A stretch of DNA of 64,000 nucleotides from Planosporangium spinosum. GTDB lineage: Bacteria > Actinomycetota > Actinomycetes > Mycobacteriales > Micromonosporaceae. Below the pieces are notes generated by a model. It searched no databases. It saw only the letters and a list, made by a program, of their open reading frames with translations, and was not told the origin of the DNA. Below are positions 42,335 to 50,311 of the stretch, piece after piece; positions within the stretch are counted from its first letter, which is position 1, and the number at the start of each line of letters is the position of its first letter. Made by a program: the position numbers and the translations under genes. The stretch is from assembly GCF_049999945.1 (NCBI RefSeq), contig NZ_JBLYUB010000006.1, forward strand, positions 253,884-317,883. The letters are read 5' to 3'.

Positions 42335-42356
42335 ACGGCTCCCGGAGCCCGTCTAC
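42331..42356. terminator. Bidirectional hairpin between HAD and bpa genes
   Basis: GTAGACGG (42331-42338) pairs with CCGTCTAC (42349-42356) around CTCCCGGAGC-type sequence, and its left arm contains the HAD stop codon. It is followed by two more partial copies of GGAGCC[CG]GTCTA[CG] before the convergent bpa stop at 42387. Confidence 0.6.
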
Positions 42357-42386
42357 GACAGGAGCCGGTCTACTCCCGGAGCCGGT

Positions 42387-42977
42387 CTAGAGGTACTGGC
42401 CGGTGCCGCCCTGGCCGTCCTGCTGCTGGTTGGGCGGGACCATGCCGGGGATGAGCCGGCCGCCCGGGCCGACCGGCAGCGCGGGCCGGCCACCGCCGCG
42501 CATCTGCTCCAGTTGCATGCGGGCGGCCATCTGCTGGGCCACCAGCGCGGCCTGGATACCGTGGAACAGCCCCTCCAGCCAGCCCACGAGCTGCGCCTGC
42601 GCGATCCGCAGCTCCGCCTCGCTGGGCGTGGTCTCCTCGTTGAACGGCAGCGTCAGCCGGCCCAGTTCGTCGCGCAGCTCCGGGGCGAGCCCCTCCTCCA
42701 GCTCGACGATCGAGCGGCTGTGGATGTCGCGCAGCCGTTGCCGGCCGGCCTCGTCGAGCGGGGCCGCCCGGACCTCTTCGAGCAGCTGTTTGATCATGCT
42801 GCCGATGCGCATGACCTTCGCCGGCTGCTCGATCAGCTTGCCGGGGTCATCGCCCTCTTCGTTCTGGTCGGGCTCGAGATCGACGGTGCCCACGGGGCGG
42901 CCGTCCGGCCCCACCACGAGCACGGTGCGGCTCTGCTCGGCTTCCGACCGGTCCGGCTGTTCGAGGTTGTCGGCCAT
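42387..42977 (-). CDS. bpa: Bacterial proteasome activator Bpa (PafE)
   Basis: A 196-residue protein matching Bpa/PafE of Mycobacterium (DUF2587), an ATP-independent ring-shaped activator that opens the 20S proteasome gate. Conserved core: KLIEQPAKVMRIGSMIKQLL, EEVRAAPLDEAGRQRLRDIH, ELEEGLAPELRDEL, LTLPFNEETTPSEAELRIAQ and AQLVGWLEGLFHGIQAALVA. The C-terminus is GTGQYL, so the GQYL gate-opening tail is intact. This implies that the organism has a proteasome. ATG 42977 is used; ATG 42986 is also possible. It is convergent with the HAD pair. Confidence 0.95.
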   Translation of the reverse strand: MADNLEQPDRSEAEQSRTVLVVGPDGRPVGTVDLEPDQNEEGDDPGKLIEQPAKVMRIGSMIKQLLEEVRAAPLDEAGRQRLRDIHSRSIVELEEGLAPELRDELGRLTLPFNEETTPSEAELRIAQAQLVGWLEGLFHGIQAALVAQQMAARMQLEQMRGGGRPALPVGPGGRLIPGMVPPNQQQDGQGGTGQYL

Positions 42978-43060
42978 GGCTCCCATCCTTACGCACGCTT
43001 GCGGTCGATCCGCAAGGCGGTCTCCACAATCGTGACAGTGCCGACGTGTCAATCTGGGGT

Positions 43061-43870
43061 ATGACCGCCAACCCTCGGGATGTGCTCACCCGTCCGGCGC
43101 CGGAGCCCGACTTCACCGTCCGCTACGGTGCCCACCCCGATCACGTCGCGGACGTACGGCTGCCGCCCGGCGACGCCGACGGTCCGCTGGTCGTGTTCGT
43201 GCACGGCGGGTTCTGGCGGGCCGAGTTCGACCGGCGGCACACCGCGCCGCTCGCCGCGGACCTGGCCGAGCGGGGCTATCCGGTCGCCACCGTGGAGTTC
43301 CGGCGAACCGGGCAGGAGGGCGGCGGCTGGCCGGGTACGTTCACGGACGTGGCGGACGCGGTGACGCGGGTACCGCGGCTCGTCGGCGCGGCGCTGGCCG
43401 ACCGGGGCCGCGCCGTCCCCGACCTGACCCGGCCGATCCTCGCCGGCCACTCCGCCGGCGGTCACCTGGCCCTGTGGGCGGCGGGTACGACCGGGCTGCC
43501 GGTGCGGGGCGTCCTCGCGCTCGCCCCGGTGGCCGACCTCGCGCTCGCCCACCGGCTCGACCTCGACGGTGGCGCGGTGGCGACGCTGCTGGGCGGCGGT
43601 CCGGACGAGGTACCGGACCGGTACGCGGCGGCCGACCCGATGCGGCTGCTTCCGTTGACGGTTCCGGCGGTCGTCGTGCACGGCACCGCCGACGACCGGG
43701 TACCGGTCGAGGTCGGCCGCTCGTACGTGGCCGCCGCGCGCGCCGCCGGGGACGACGTGACGCTGGTCGAGCTTCCGGAGACCGAACATTTCGCCGTGAT
43801 CGATCCCCGGTCGGCGGCATGGTCCTCGGTGCTCGACGCGCTGGCTGCGCTGCGGCATCGGGCCGGGTGA
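43061..43870 (+). CDS. Alpha/beta hydrolase (esterase / formamidase-like)
   Basis: A 269-residue serine hydrolase. The oxyanion-hole region is VVFVHGGFWRAEFDRRHTAP, the nucleophile elbow ILAGHSAGGHLALW (GHSAG), and the triad is completed by Asp in VVHGTADDRVPVEVG and His in ETEHFAVIDP. HGGFWR is also found in kynurenine-formamidase-like hydrolases, but no tryptophan catabolism genes are nearby. ATG 43061 is chosen; an in-frame GTG lies 15 bp upstream. Divergent from bpa. Confidence 0.85.
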   Translation: MTANPRDVLTRPAPEPDFTVRYGAHPDHVADVRLPPGDADGPLVVFVHGGFWRAEFDRRHTAPLAADLAERGYPVATVEFRRTGQEGGGWPGTFTDVADAVTRVPRLVGAALADRGRAVPDLTRPILAGHSAGGHLALWAAGTTGLPVRGVLALAPVADLALAHRLDLDGGAVATLLGGGPDEVPDRYAAADPMRLLPLTVPAVVVHGTADDRVPVEVGRSYVAAARAAGDDVTLVELPETEHFAVIDPRSAAWSSVLDALAALRHRAG

Positions 43871-44009
43871 CCCGCCCGGCCGGGCGGCGCGGGCGCTCCG
43901 GCGTCATCGAGCGGCGCGTCGAGGCGGATTGACGCCCACCAAGAAAGCGGGTAGAACGCGCATCGGGGTCGCCGATCGGCTCGGCCCTGCCGTCTTCCTG
44001 GAGGATCAC

Positions 44010-45206
44010 GTGTCCGAGCTCACCCGCCGGCAGGCGCTGAGGATTCTTGCCGCGCTCGGCGCCGGAGGGGCGGCGGCGCCCATCCTGTCCGCCTGCAACA
44101 GCGGCGGAGGGCAGCGGACGAACGCGGCCGACCTGCCGCCCGTGAAGGTCGGGCTGGTCGTGCCGCAGTCCGGCGTGTACAAGACCATCGGTGACGATCT
44201 GAGTCGCGGCTTCGAGCTCTACCTCGACCTCAACAACCGACGGCTGGGTGGCCGGCAGGTGACCCTGGTCACCGTCGACGAGGGTGAGACCGCCGATTCG
44301 GGGCGGGCCGCCGTCGAACGCCTGGTCAAACAGGAGAAGGTGCTCGCGATCTCCGGGGTCGCCAGTTCGACCACGATGACCGCCGTCCGCGACCTCGTCG
44401 AGACCTCGCAGGTCCCCCTGATCGGCTCCAACGCCTCGCCGACCACGTTGCAGGGCGTGCGGTACATCTGGCGTACGTCGTACGTCAACAACGAGCCGGG
44501 CAAGGCGCTCGGCCGGTACGTGGCCGCGAAGGCGGGCAACAACTCGGTGGCCATCATCGCCCCCGACTACCAGGCCGGCCGGGACGAGATCGACGGGTTC
44601 CTGTCGACGTTCACCGGCACCGTCGAGGGCCAGCCGTACTACACGGCGTTCACCCCGACCCCGACGACGAACTTCCAGACGCAGCTCACGTCGATCAAGA
44701 ATTCCAAGGCCAGGGCGGTGCTCTGCTTCTTCGCCGGTGCCCAGGCCGTCGAGTTCGTCAAGCAGTACCGGCAGTTGGGGCTGACCCAGGACCTGTACGC
44801 CCCGGGCTTCCTCACCGAGGGCGCGCTGCTGCGCCAGCAGGGCGAGGCGGCACAGGGCATCTACACCTCGATGAACTACTCCTCGGACCTGGACAACGAC
44901 GCCAACCGGCGGTTCGCCGCGGCGTACCAGAAGGCGTACAACGCCGTTCCCAGCGCGTATGCGATGGCGTCCTACGACGCGGCCCTGGTCCTGGACCGGG
45001 CGATCGCGGCGGCCGGTGCGGTGGACGTCACGCCGCAGTCGCTCAACCTGGCGCTGGGTCGGATCGGGTCGATCGACAGCCCGCGCGGTGCGTGGCAGTT
45101 CAACCAGAACCGGACCCCGTTGCAGATGTGGTACCTGCGGCAGGTGCGCCGGGACGGCGGCGTGCTGTCCAATACGGTGCTGTCGCCGCTGACCACGCTC
45201 GGGTAG
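44010..45206 (+). CDS. Type I (LivJ-like) substrate-binding lipoprotein, normal domain order
   Basis: A 398-residue binding protein for a branched-chain amino acid or similar ligand. It begins SELTRRQALRILAALGAGG, a twin-arginine-like signal, with lipobox LSAC. The mature part follows the ordinary type I order: VKVGLVVPQSGVYKTIGDDL (N-lobe), LISG..SS-type ligand loop ISGVASSTTMTA, then the C-lobe AGRDEIDGFLSTFTG to SYDAALVLDRAIAAAG. No permease or ATPase is adjacent, so it works with a transporter elsewhere or as a sensor. GGAGG lies 5 nt before GTG 44010. Confidence 0.85.
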   Translation: MSELTRRQALRILAALGAGGAAAPILSACNSGGGQRTNAADLPPVKVGLVVPQSGVYKTIGDDLSRGFELYLDLNNRRLGGRQVTLVTVDEGETADSGRAAVERLVKQEKVLAISGVASSTTMTAVRDLVETSQVPLIGSNASPTTLQGVRYIWRTSYVNNEPGKALGRYVAAKAGNNSVAIIAPDYQAGRDEIDGFLSTFTGTVEGQPYYTAFTPTPTTNFQTQLTSIKNSKARAVLCFFAGAQAVEFVKQYRQLGLTQDLYAPGFLTEGALLRQQGEAAQGIYTSMNYSSDLDNDANRRFAAAYQKAYNAVPSAYAMASYDAALVLDRAIAAAGAVDVTPQSLNLALGRIGSIDSPRGAWQFNQNRTPLQMWYLRQVRRDGGVLSNTVLSPLTTLG

Positions 45207-45223
45207 CCGGCCCCGCCATTCTC

Positions 45224-45271
45224 GATCTTGGAAAGTTGGGCACCGCTATTGGTGCCGAGCTTTCCAAGATC
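45224..45271. terminator. 48-nt GATC-bounded bidirectional hairpin
   Basis: GATCTTGGAAAG (45224-45235) pairs with CTTTCCAAGATC (45260-45271), with a further GGCACC/GGTGCC inner stem. It fills most of the gap between the convergent binding-protein and TetR genes, its last base coinciding with the TetR stop codon. It has the same length and GATC borders as the hairpins at 10135 and 32908. Confidence 0.75.
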
Positions 45272-45906
45272 TACGAAGGGTCGATCCGTTCCAGGCCGGC
45301 GGCCAGCGCGTCGTAGGCGCGGTGGCGGAGGGCACGCAGTGCCTGCGGGCTGATCTCGCCGTTCTCCAGCTCGCACAGGGTCGCCTTGGCCGACAGTGTG
45401 GCGATCCCGGCGAGAAGCTGCGGGTAGAGCGCGTGGGCGGGTTCGCCGGTACGCTCCGCCACGAAACCGGCGATCGTCTCGTTCAGTTCGTGAAAAATCA
45501 TCTGGTACGCCGGCAGCAGCTCCGGCAACTGCTGCACCAGCCGCATCCGGGCCAGGATCTGACGGTGCTGGTCGCCGTCGTCGATGTCGACGGCGTCCAT
45601 GGCGGCGCGGACCGCCTCGACCGGCGTCTCGTCCGCCGGCCGCTCGGCGAGGGCCGCCCGTAGCCGGCCGACGATCGTGTGCGCCACATCTCCGAAGAGC
45701 ACGTGCCGCTTGGACGAGAAGTACCGGAAGAAGGTGCGCACCGCGACGTCCGCGGCGTCGGCGATGTCCTCGACCGTCGTGCGCTCGTACCCGCGCTCAG
45801 CGAAGAGCCGCAGCGCCGCCGCCTCCAGCGCGGCGCGCGTCTCCCGCTTTTTGCGTTCGCGCCGGCCGCACAGGGGGCTACCGGGGCTTCCGGGGATGGT
45901 GACCAC
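45271..45906 (-). CDS. TetR-family transcriptional regulator
   Basis: A 211-residue regulator. The N-terminal helix-turn-helix is RRERKKRETRAALEAAALRLFAERGYERTTVEDIADAADVAVRTFFRYFSSKRHVLF (in segments), a canonical TetR DNA-binding domain; the rest is the helical ligand-binding domain. It is divergent from the MMPL exporter gene across 118 bp that contain a 19-bp near-palindrome, so it very probably represses that exporter and itself. The inducer is unknown. Confidence 0.9.
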   Translation of the reverse strand: MVTIPGSPGSPLCGRRERKKRETRAALEAAALRLFAERGYERTTVEDIADAADVAVRTFFRYFSSKRHVLFGDVAHTIVGRLRAALAERPADETPVEAVRAAMDAVDIDDGDQHRQILARMRLVQQLPELLPAYQMIFHELNETIAGFVAERTGEPAHALYPQLLAGIATLSAKATLCELENGEISPQALRALRHRAYDALAAGLERIDPS

Positions 45907-45948
45907 CCCCTCATGGTGTCACGTGCATCGGTGTGTCACCCTGTGTCT

Positions 45949-45967
45949 AGTGTCATTGACTGCCACT
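45949..45967. promoter_or_regulatory. Candidate TetR operator
   Basis: AGTGTCA TTGAC TGCCACT is an inverted repeat with 7-bp arms (one mismatch) and a 5-bp centre, located midway between the divergent TetR and MMPL starts. Position and size fit a TetR-dimer site. Confidence 0.5.
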
Positions 45968-45976
45968 TTTTGAGTC

Positions 45977-46001
45977 GGCGGCCGATCGTGAATCGGCCGC
46001 C
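45977..46001 (+). promoter_or_regulatory. Leader hairpin of the MMPL gene
   Basis: GGCGGCCGAT (45977-45986) and ATCGGCCGCC (45992-46001) form a perfect 10-bp stem with loop CGTGA, ending 23 nt before the MMPL start codon and 10 nt before its Shine-Dalgarno. It may stabilise the mRNA or be a second protein-binding site. Confidence 0.4.
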
Positions 46002-46024
46002 ACTTCGTGACGAGGGGACCTGAG

Positions 46025-48172
46025 ATGTTCGCGGCGATCGGGCGCGGTGTCACCCGCCGACCCTGGCTAGTGATCGTGAGTTGGGTGGTGCTCGCCATCG
46101 CCGTGATCGCGGCGGCACCGAAGCTGTCCGACGTGACCAACTCCGACCAGTCGTCGTTCCTGCCCGACAGCGCGGAGTCGGCGCGGGCCAAGATCCTGGC
46201 CAAGGGCGCCTTCCCGGACGGGGAGGGTACGAGCGCCGTGATCGTGGTCAAGCGCCGCGACGGCGCCGCCCTGACCCCGGACGACCTGGCCACGATCGGC
46301 GGCCTCACCCGGCGGCTGAACGCCGACAAGCCGGCCGCCGTCCGGGGCGTCCTGTTCGACCCGGCCCAGACGGTCGCGCCCAACAAGCGGGTGGCCGTGC
46401 TCGCCACCCAGTTCACCGGCCCGCCGGAGCGCCAGGACGTCCGCGACGCCGTCGTCGCGCTGCGGGCGCGTACCGGTCAGGAACTCCGGCAGGGCCCGCT
46501 CACCGCGGGCATGACCGGGCAGGCCGCGATCACCGTCGACAACAAGCAGGCGTTCGCCGACGCCGAGAAGATCGTCACGGCCGTCACGCTGGGCCTGATC
46601 GTCGTACTTCTGCTCCTGATCTTTCGCAGCCCGATCGCGGCGCTCCTCCCGCTCCTGGCCGTCGGGGGCGTCTTCGGCATCTCCACCGCGCTCATCGCCG
46701 CCGCCGGCAAGGCGTTCGACTTCCAGGTCGGCCAGGAACTACCCACGATGCTCACGGTCGTCCTGTTCGGCATCGGCACCGACTACATCCTGTTCCTGCT
46801 GTTCCGGTACCGGGAGCGGCTGCGCGCCGGGGACGCGCCCCGTGAGGCCATCGTGGCCGCCGTCGACCGGGTCGGCGAGGCGATCTTCTCGGCCGCGTTC
46901 GCGGTGATCGCGGCGTTCGGCGCGCTCGTCCTGGCCGCCCTGGGCTTCTTCACCACGCTCGGACCGGCCCTCGCGATCGGCGTCGCGGTCATGCTGCTGG
47001 CGGCGTTGACGCTGGTACCGGCGATCGTGGCGCTCCTGGGCCGCCGGGTGTTCTGGCCGTCGAAGTCGGCGTCGCGGACCCCGGAGGCGACCCGGTTCGC
47101 CGCCGTCGGGCGGTTCGTCGCGCGCCGCCCCGTCGCGGTGATCGTTGCCTCGCTGGTCCTGCTCGGCGGGCTCGCGGCCGGCGCGCTGACCTACCACCCC
47201 GACTACGACCCGATCGGCCAGCTCCCCAGCTCGACCGAGGCGACCCGGGCGTACGGCGACCTCAAGCAGGGCTTCCCGGCCGGCGCGCTCAACGCCACCG
47301 ACGTGTACCTGCGCGCGGACAAGCCGGTCGACGAGGCGGCGCTCGGCGCGTTCGTGCAGAAGCTCGCCGGCGTACCCGGCGTGGCGAGCCCCATGCAGCC
47401 GAAGGTGTCCGCCGACGGGCGGGTCGTGGACGTACCGCTCGTGCTGAACCTGGAGCCGTACAGCGGCGCCGCGCTCGACCTGGTCTCCGGCCCGCTGCGC
47501 ACCGCGGCCCACGCCGCCGCCCCGGCCGGGACGCAGGTGCTCATCGGCGGGCAGACCATGGCGTTCGCCGACGTCCGTGACACCACCAACCGCGACCTCG
47601 CACTGATCTTCCCGGTCGCCGGCCTGCTGTTCCTGCTGATCCTGGCCGCGCTGCTGCGGGCGGTGCTCGCGCCGCTGTACCTGGTCGGCCTGGTCGTGCT
47701 CGGGTTCGCCGCCACGCTCGGCGCGTCGGCCGGCCTGTTCCAGGGGGCGCTGGGCAAGCCGGGCCTGGCGTTCACGATCCCGATCATCCTGTACCTGTTC
47801 GTCACCGCCATCGGGACCGACTACAACATCCTGGTCACCGCGCGGCTGCGCGAGGAGATCCGGGAGGGCAACCCGCCCCGGCGCGCCGCGGCCCTCGCCA
47901 TCGAGCACGCCGGGCCGTCCGTCGCGGCCGCCGCGGTCATCCTCGCGGGTACGTTCGGCGCGCTGCTCGTGTCGGGGGTGCCGTTCTTCGCCGAGATCGG
48001 TTTCGCGGTGACGCTCGGGATCGTGCTGGTCGCGTTCGTGGTGTCGGTGCTGCTGGTACCGGCGGTGACCGCGTTGATCGGGCACGCGGCGTGGTGGCCG
48101 GGGCACCGGGACCGGGCGGCGGCCGGCGGTGCCGAGGCCGCGCCGGAGACTGGAGAGCTGGTGGACGCGTAG
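46025..48172 (+). CDS. MMPL-family RND transporter
   Basis: A 715-residue inner-membrane exporter of the MMPL subset of RND proteins. The two-fold repeat is clear: each half has one helix, a large extracytoplasmic domain, then five or six helices (first half FGIGTDYILFLLFRYRERL, second half AIGTDYNILVTARLREEIREG, both with the conserved GTDY proton-relay motif). It probably exports lipids or hydrophobic drugs. ATG 46025 follows GAGGGG by 7 nt. The divergent TetR gene is the likely regulator. A broken copy of its last 80 codons lies beyond the tRNA at 48405. Confidence 0.9.
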   Translation: MFAAIGRGVTRRPWLVIVSWVVLAIAVIAAAPKLSDVTNSDQSSFLPDSAESARAKILAKGAFPDGEGTSAVIVVKRRDGAALTPDDLATIGGLTRRLNADKPAAVRGVLFDPAQTVAPNKRVAVLATQFTGPPERQDVRDAVVALRARTGQELRQGPLTAGMTGQAAITVDNKQAFADAEKIVTAVTLGLIVVLLLLIFRSPIAALLPLLAVGGVFGISTALIAAAGKAFDFQVGQELPTMLTVVLFGIGTDYILFLLFRYRERLRAGDAPREAIVAAVDRVGEAIFSAAFAVIAAFGALVLAALGFFTTLGPALAIGVAVMLLAALTLVPAIVALLGRRVFWPSKSASRTPEATRFAAVGRFVARRPVAVIVASLVLLGGLAAGALTYHPDYDPIGQLPSSTEATRAYGDLKQGFPAGALNATDVYLRADKPVDEAALGAFVQKLAGVPGVASPMQPKVSADGRVVDVPLVLNLEPYSGAALDLVSGPLRTAAHAAAPAGTQVLIGGQTMAFADVRDTTNRDLALIFPVAGLLFLLILAALLRAVLAPLYLVGLVVLGFAATLGASAGLFQGALGKPGLAFTIPIILYLFVTAIGTDYNILVTARLREEIREGNPPRRAAALAIEHAGPSVAAAAVILAGTFGALLVSGVPFFAEIGFAVTLGIVLVAFVVSVLLVPAVTALIGHAAWWPGHRDRAAAGGAEAAPETGELVDA

Positions 48173-48202
48173 GCATCACAGGTCTGGTTACGCAGACGTG
48201 GA

Positions 48203-48233
48203 AAGGCCCGCCAGAGGATCTCTGGCGGGCCTT
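48203..48233 (+). terminator. Intrinsic terminator after the MMPL gene
   Basis: AAGGCCCGCCAGA (48203-48215) pairs perfectly with TCTGGCGGGCCTT (48221-48233) around GGATC. It lies between the convergent MMPL gene and the tRNA gene and can serve both. Confidence 0.85.
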
Positions 48234-48239
48234 CTCACC

Positions 48240-48316
48240 TGGTAGCGGGGAGAGGATTTGAACCTCTGACCTCTGGGTTATGAGCCCAGCGAGCTACCGA
48301 GCTGCTCCACCCCGCG
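48240..48316 (-). tRNA. Initiator tRNA-Met (CAT anticodon)
   Basis: The minus strand folds into a 77-nt tRNA with encoded CCA. The anticodon arm is CTGGG CTCATAA CCCAG, so the anticodon is CAT and the stem ends in three consecutive G:C pairs, the hallmark of initiators. The acceptor stem pairs G2-C71 through G7-C66, but C1 faces U72, the unpaired end required for formylation and for exclusion from elongation. The T arm is AGAGG TTCAAAT CCTCT. It is the only tRNA found in this window. Confidence 0.96.
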
Positions 48317-48404
48317 TCGCTCCGTCGACACTAGTCGACCCGACTCCTGATCTCCAACCGGAAGAAGGGGCCGCGCGTGATCGTCGACGTGACGTTTCTC
48401 CTGC

Positions 48405-48630
48405 GCGGCCGCCGCTCGCGGGTACGTTCGGCGCGCTGCTCGTGCCGTTCTTCGCGGAGATCGGGTACGCGGTGGCGCTTGGGATCGTGCTGGTGCGTTC
48501 GTGGTACCGGTGCTGCTGGTGCTGGCGGTTACGGCGCTGGTCGGGTGCGCGGCGTGGGGGCCTGGGCGCCGGGACCGGGCGGCCCGGGGGATGCCGAGGC
48601 TGGCCGGGAGGCCGATGAGTTGGTGGGCGG
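48405..48630 (+). pseudogene. Degenerate copy of the MMPL 3' end
   Basis: This stretch aligns with the last 80 codons of the intact MMPL gene (47924-48172). It shares CGCGGGTACGTTCGGCGCGC and later GGGATCGTGCTGGT, and in one frame reads AGTFGALLVPFFAEIGYAVALGIVLV, matching AGTFGALLVSGVPFFAEIGFAV of the intact copy with a 9-bp deletion. A frameshift follows after GIVLV, and further indels remove the rest of the frame. It lies on the far side of the initiator tRNA, so a partial duplication spanning or jumping the tRNA must have happened. Confidence 0.8.
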
Positions 48631-48881
48631 GTACGGGCACGGACGTAGGTCCAGGGTGAGCGATGGCGGCTACCGGTGTCGCGCACCCCGTATGGTGCGA
48701 CCCCCGACCTGTCCATCGCTGACCCAGCGCACCCGGTCTGTCCGGCTATATGTGGCGTTCGACGGTGGGTCGTGGAGCAAGTGGGACCACGACGCGCCAG
48801 CTGTCCTGTAAAAACGACTGAGACCTGTGGTTGCTCTAGGCGACTGTCCTGCATCAGAACTAGCCTGTGGAGGTGTCGTCG
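48631..48881. other. Non-coding stretch before the toxin-antitoxin-like pair
   Basis: About 250 bp without a convincing gene, marking the change from very high GC to visibly lower GC. GGAGG at 48869-48873 belongs to the next gene. No tRNA remnant, transposase fragment or clear direct repeat was found here. Confidence 0.4.
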
Positions 48882-49598
48882 ATGGTGGCGGAAGGCGATC
48901 TGCGGTTCAGCGTCCCGCTGTACACGCAGGCTGAAGCTGCGCGGTACCTCGACATGCCCGCGACGACGTTTAGGACCTGGACGCAGGGCTATGAACGTCG
49001 ACCCAGCGGGCGATCGGCGGTCAGGGGAAGCCCGTTGGTCGCATACATAAAGCCTCGTCGCCTGGCCGAACCTTCTGTGCCTTTTGTGGGGCTTGCGGAG
49101 GGAATGTTCTTGTCGGCGCTGCGAAGGGCCAACGTTCCGCTTCAGCAGATCCGGCCCGCGTTGAATTTGGTACGGGAACGACTCGGTGTCGCGCACGCTC
49201 TTGCGTCTAAGCGTCTGTATGTGGTTGGTGCGCAACTTTTGTGGGAGGTTGCGGAAGAGGGGGATCTTGGTCCTGGTGCCCGTCGCGCCTTGATCGTTTT
49301 GCGGAATGGTCAATACGTATTCCGCGACGTCATAGAGAGCTATCTAAAGCGGATCGACTATGCGGACGATGGTTATGCGGCCCGGGTAGAACTACCCGGA
49401 TTCGAGGTTGCGACGGTATTTGCGGATCCGACGATCAATTTTGGTCACCCTTTCTTTGCGGCAACGGGGGCGCCCGTAGATGCTGTGTTATCGAGGCTAC
49501 GAGCGGGTGAGTCCCTCTTCGATGTAGCTGACGACTTCGATCTCAGTAGCGATGAGGTCGCCGAGGTGGCGGACCGAGCGGAATTGACCGCTGCATGA
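48882..49598 (+). CDS. Putative DUF433-type antitoxin with helix-turn-helix
   Basis: A 238-residue protein. The N-terminus LYTQAEAARYLDMPATTFRTW is a MerR/HTH-like helix-turn-helix, and the C-terminal part HPFFAATGAPVDAVLSRLRAGESLFDVADDFDLSSDEVAEVADRAEL (in segments) is a DUF433 domain as found in antitoxins paired with PIN-like toxins. It overlaps the next gene by 4 bp (ATGA). GC and codon usage are clearly lower and looser than in neighbouring genes, indicating horizontal acquisition. ATG 48882 is chosen because GGAGG lies 8 nt upstream. Confidence 0.7.
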   Translation: MVAEGDLRFSVPLYTQAEAARYLDMPATTFRTWTQGYERRPSGRSAVRGSPLVAYIKPRRLAEPSVPFVGLAEGMFLSALRRANVPLQQIRPALNLVRERLGVAHALASKRLYVVGAQLLWEVAEEGDLGPGARRALIVLRNGQYVFRDVIESYLKRIDYADDGYAARVELPGFEVATVFADPTINFGHPFFAATGAPVDAVLSRLRAGESLFDVADDFDLSSDEVAEVADRAELTAA

Positions 49599-50032
49599 GA
49601 GGGTCCCCGCTGCTAGTCTTCTTGGACCGCAGCGTCGGGACAAAAAAGATTGCTCTAGCCCTAAGGGAGTTAGGGCTAGATGTGGAGACGATCCATGATC
49701 GCTACGGTGACGAGTCACCTCGAATTCCGGATACGCGTTGGATTGAAGATGCTACGGTGTCTGGTCGGATCCTCATAGGTGCAGACAAGCGCATCCGTTA
49801 TCGAAGCCTTGAGCGTATAGCGATCTGCCGACACGGCGCCAAATGCTTTACCTTTCCTCGCGGTGATCTGACTGCGGGCGAGATGATTCGACGAATTATT
49901 CAGCACCTAGCTGAGATTGGCCGGCTGGCAAAAGAGCCAGGTCCGTACGTGGTACATCTTCGTGCTGAGCAGATCGTCCCGATGCAACTGGACTGCGATG
50001 ACTTGGGTGGCGAGAGTTGGGCTCCCGAGTAG
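49595..50032 (+). CDS. PIN-like toxin-type protein (VapC45/DUF5615-like)
   Basis: A 145-residue protein with a reduced PIN-like fold: LLVFLDRSVGTKKIALALRELG supplies the first acidic residue, ETIHDRYGDESPRIPDTRWIEDA the second group, and GRILIGADKRIRYRS the third (D-K-R). This matches PIN-like ribonuclease toxins encoded after DUF433 antitoxins. The start overlaps the antitoxin stop, as is usual for toxin-antitoxin pairs. RNase activity is inferred from the family, not shown. Lower GC than the core genome. Confidence 0.65.
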   Translation: MRGSPLLVFLDRSVGTKKIALALRELGLDVETIHDRYGDESPRIPDTRWIEDATVSGRILIGADKRIRYRSLERIAICRHGAKCFTFPRGDLTAGEMIRRIIQHLAEIGRLAKEPGPYVVHLRAEQIVPMQLDCDDLGGESWAPE

Positions 50033-50311
50033 TGTCCGGGCCGATCCTCGTCTTCGGAGATACCTTGCGAAGACCAACGCATCGTCAAGGAAGCCGCAGA
50101 CGTGATCCGAGATTCCAAAGCTCCTTTATCTTTTCTATTTGTAGACGGAGGGTGAAGTCGGCCCTGATCGGCATATTCCATCACCGCCATGTTGTAACGG
50201 GGCGAGGTTGACCGGCACGGCGTGGTTTGGTTCGGCTGGGTGTGGGTGGCAATGTTGAGTGTCATGCCGTGACAGCACACGGCCTCTCCGGGATCGTGGA
50301 GCGGCTGGGAA
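50033..50311. other. Intergenic gap at the right side of the accessory patch
   Basis: 279 bp with an AT-rich stretch (CTTTATCTTTTCTATTTG near 50124). No open frame looks coding and no repeat matching the left side of the patch was seen. Confidence 0.4.

Noticed and set aside
48240..50311. Classical tRNA-site integration of an island at the initiator tRNA
   Set aside because: The accessory patch lies on the 5' side of the tRNA gene, no integrase is present, and no copy of the tRNA 3' end was found at the far side.
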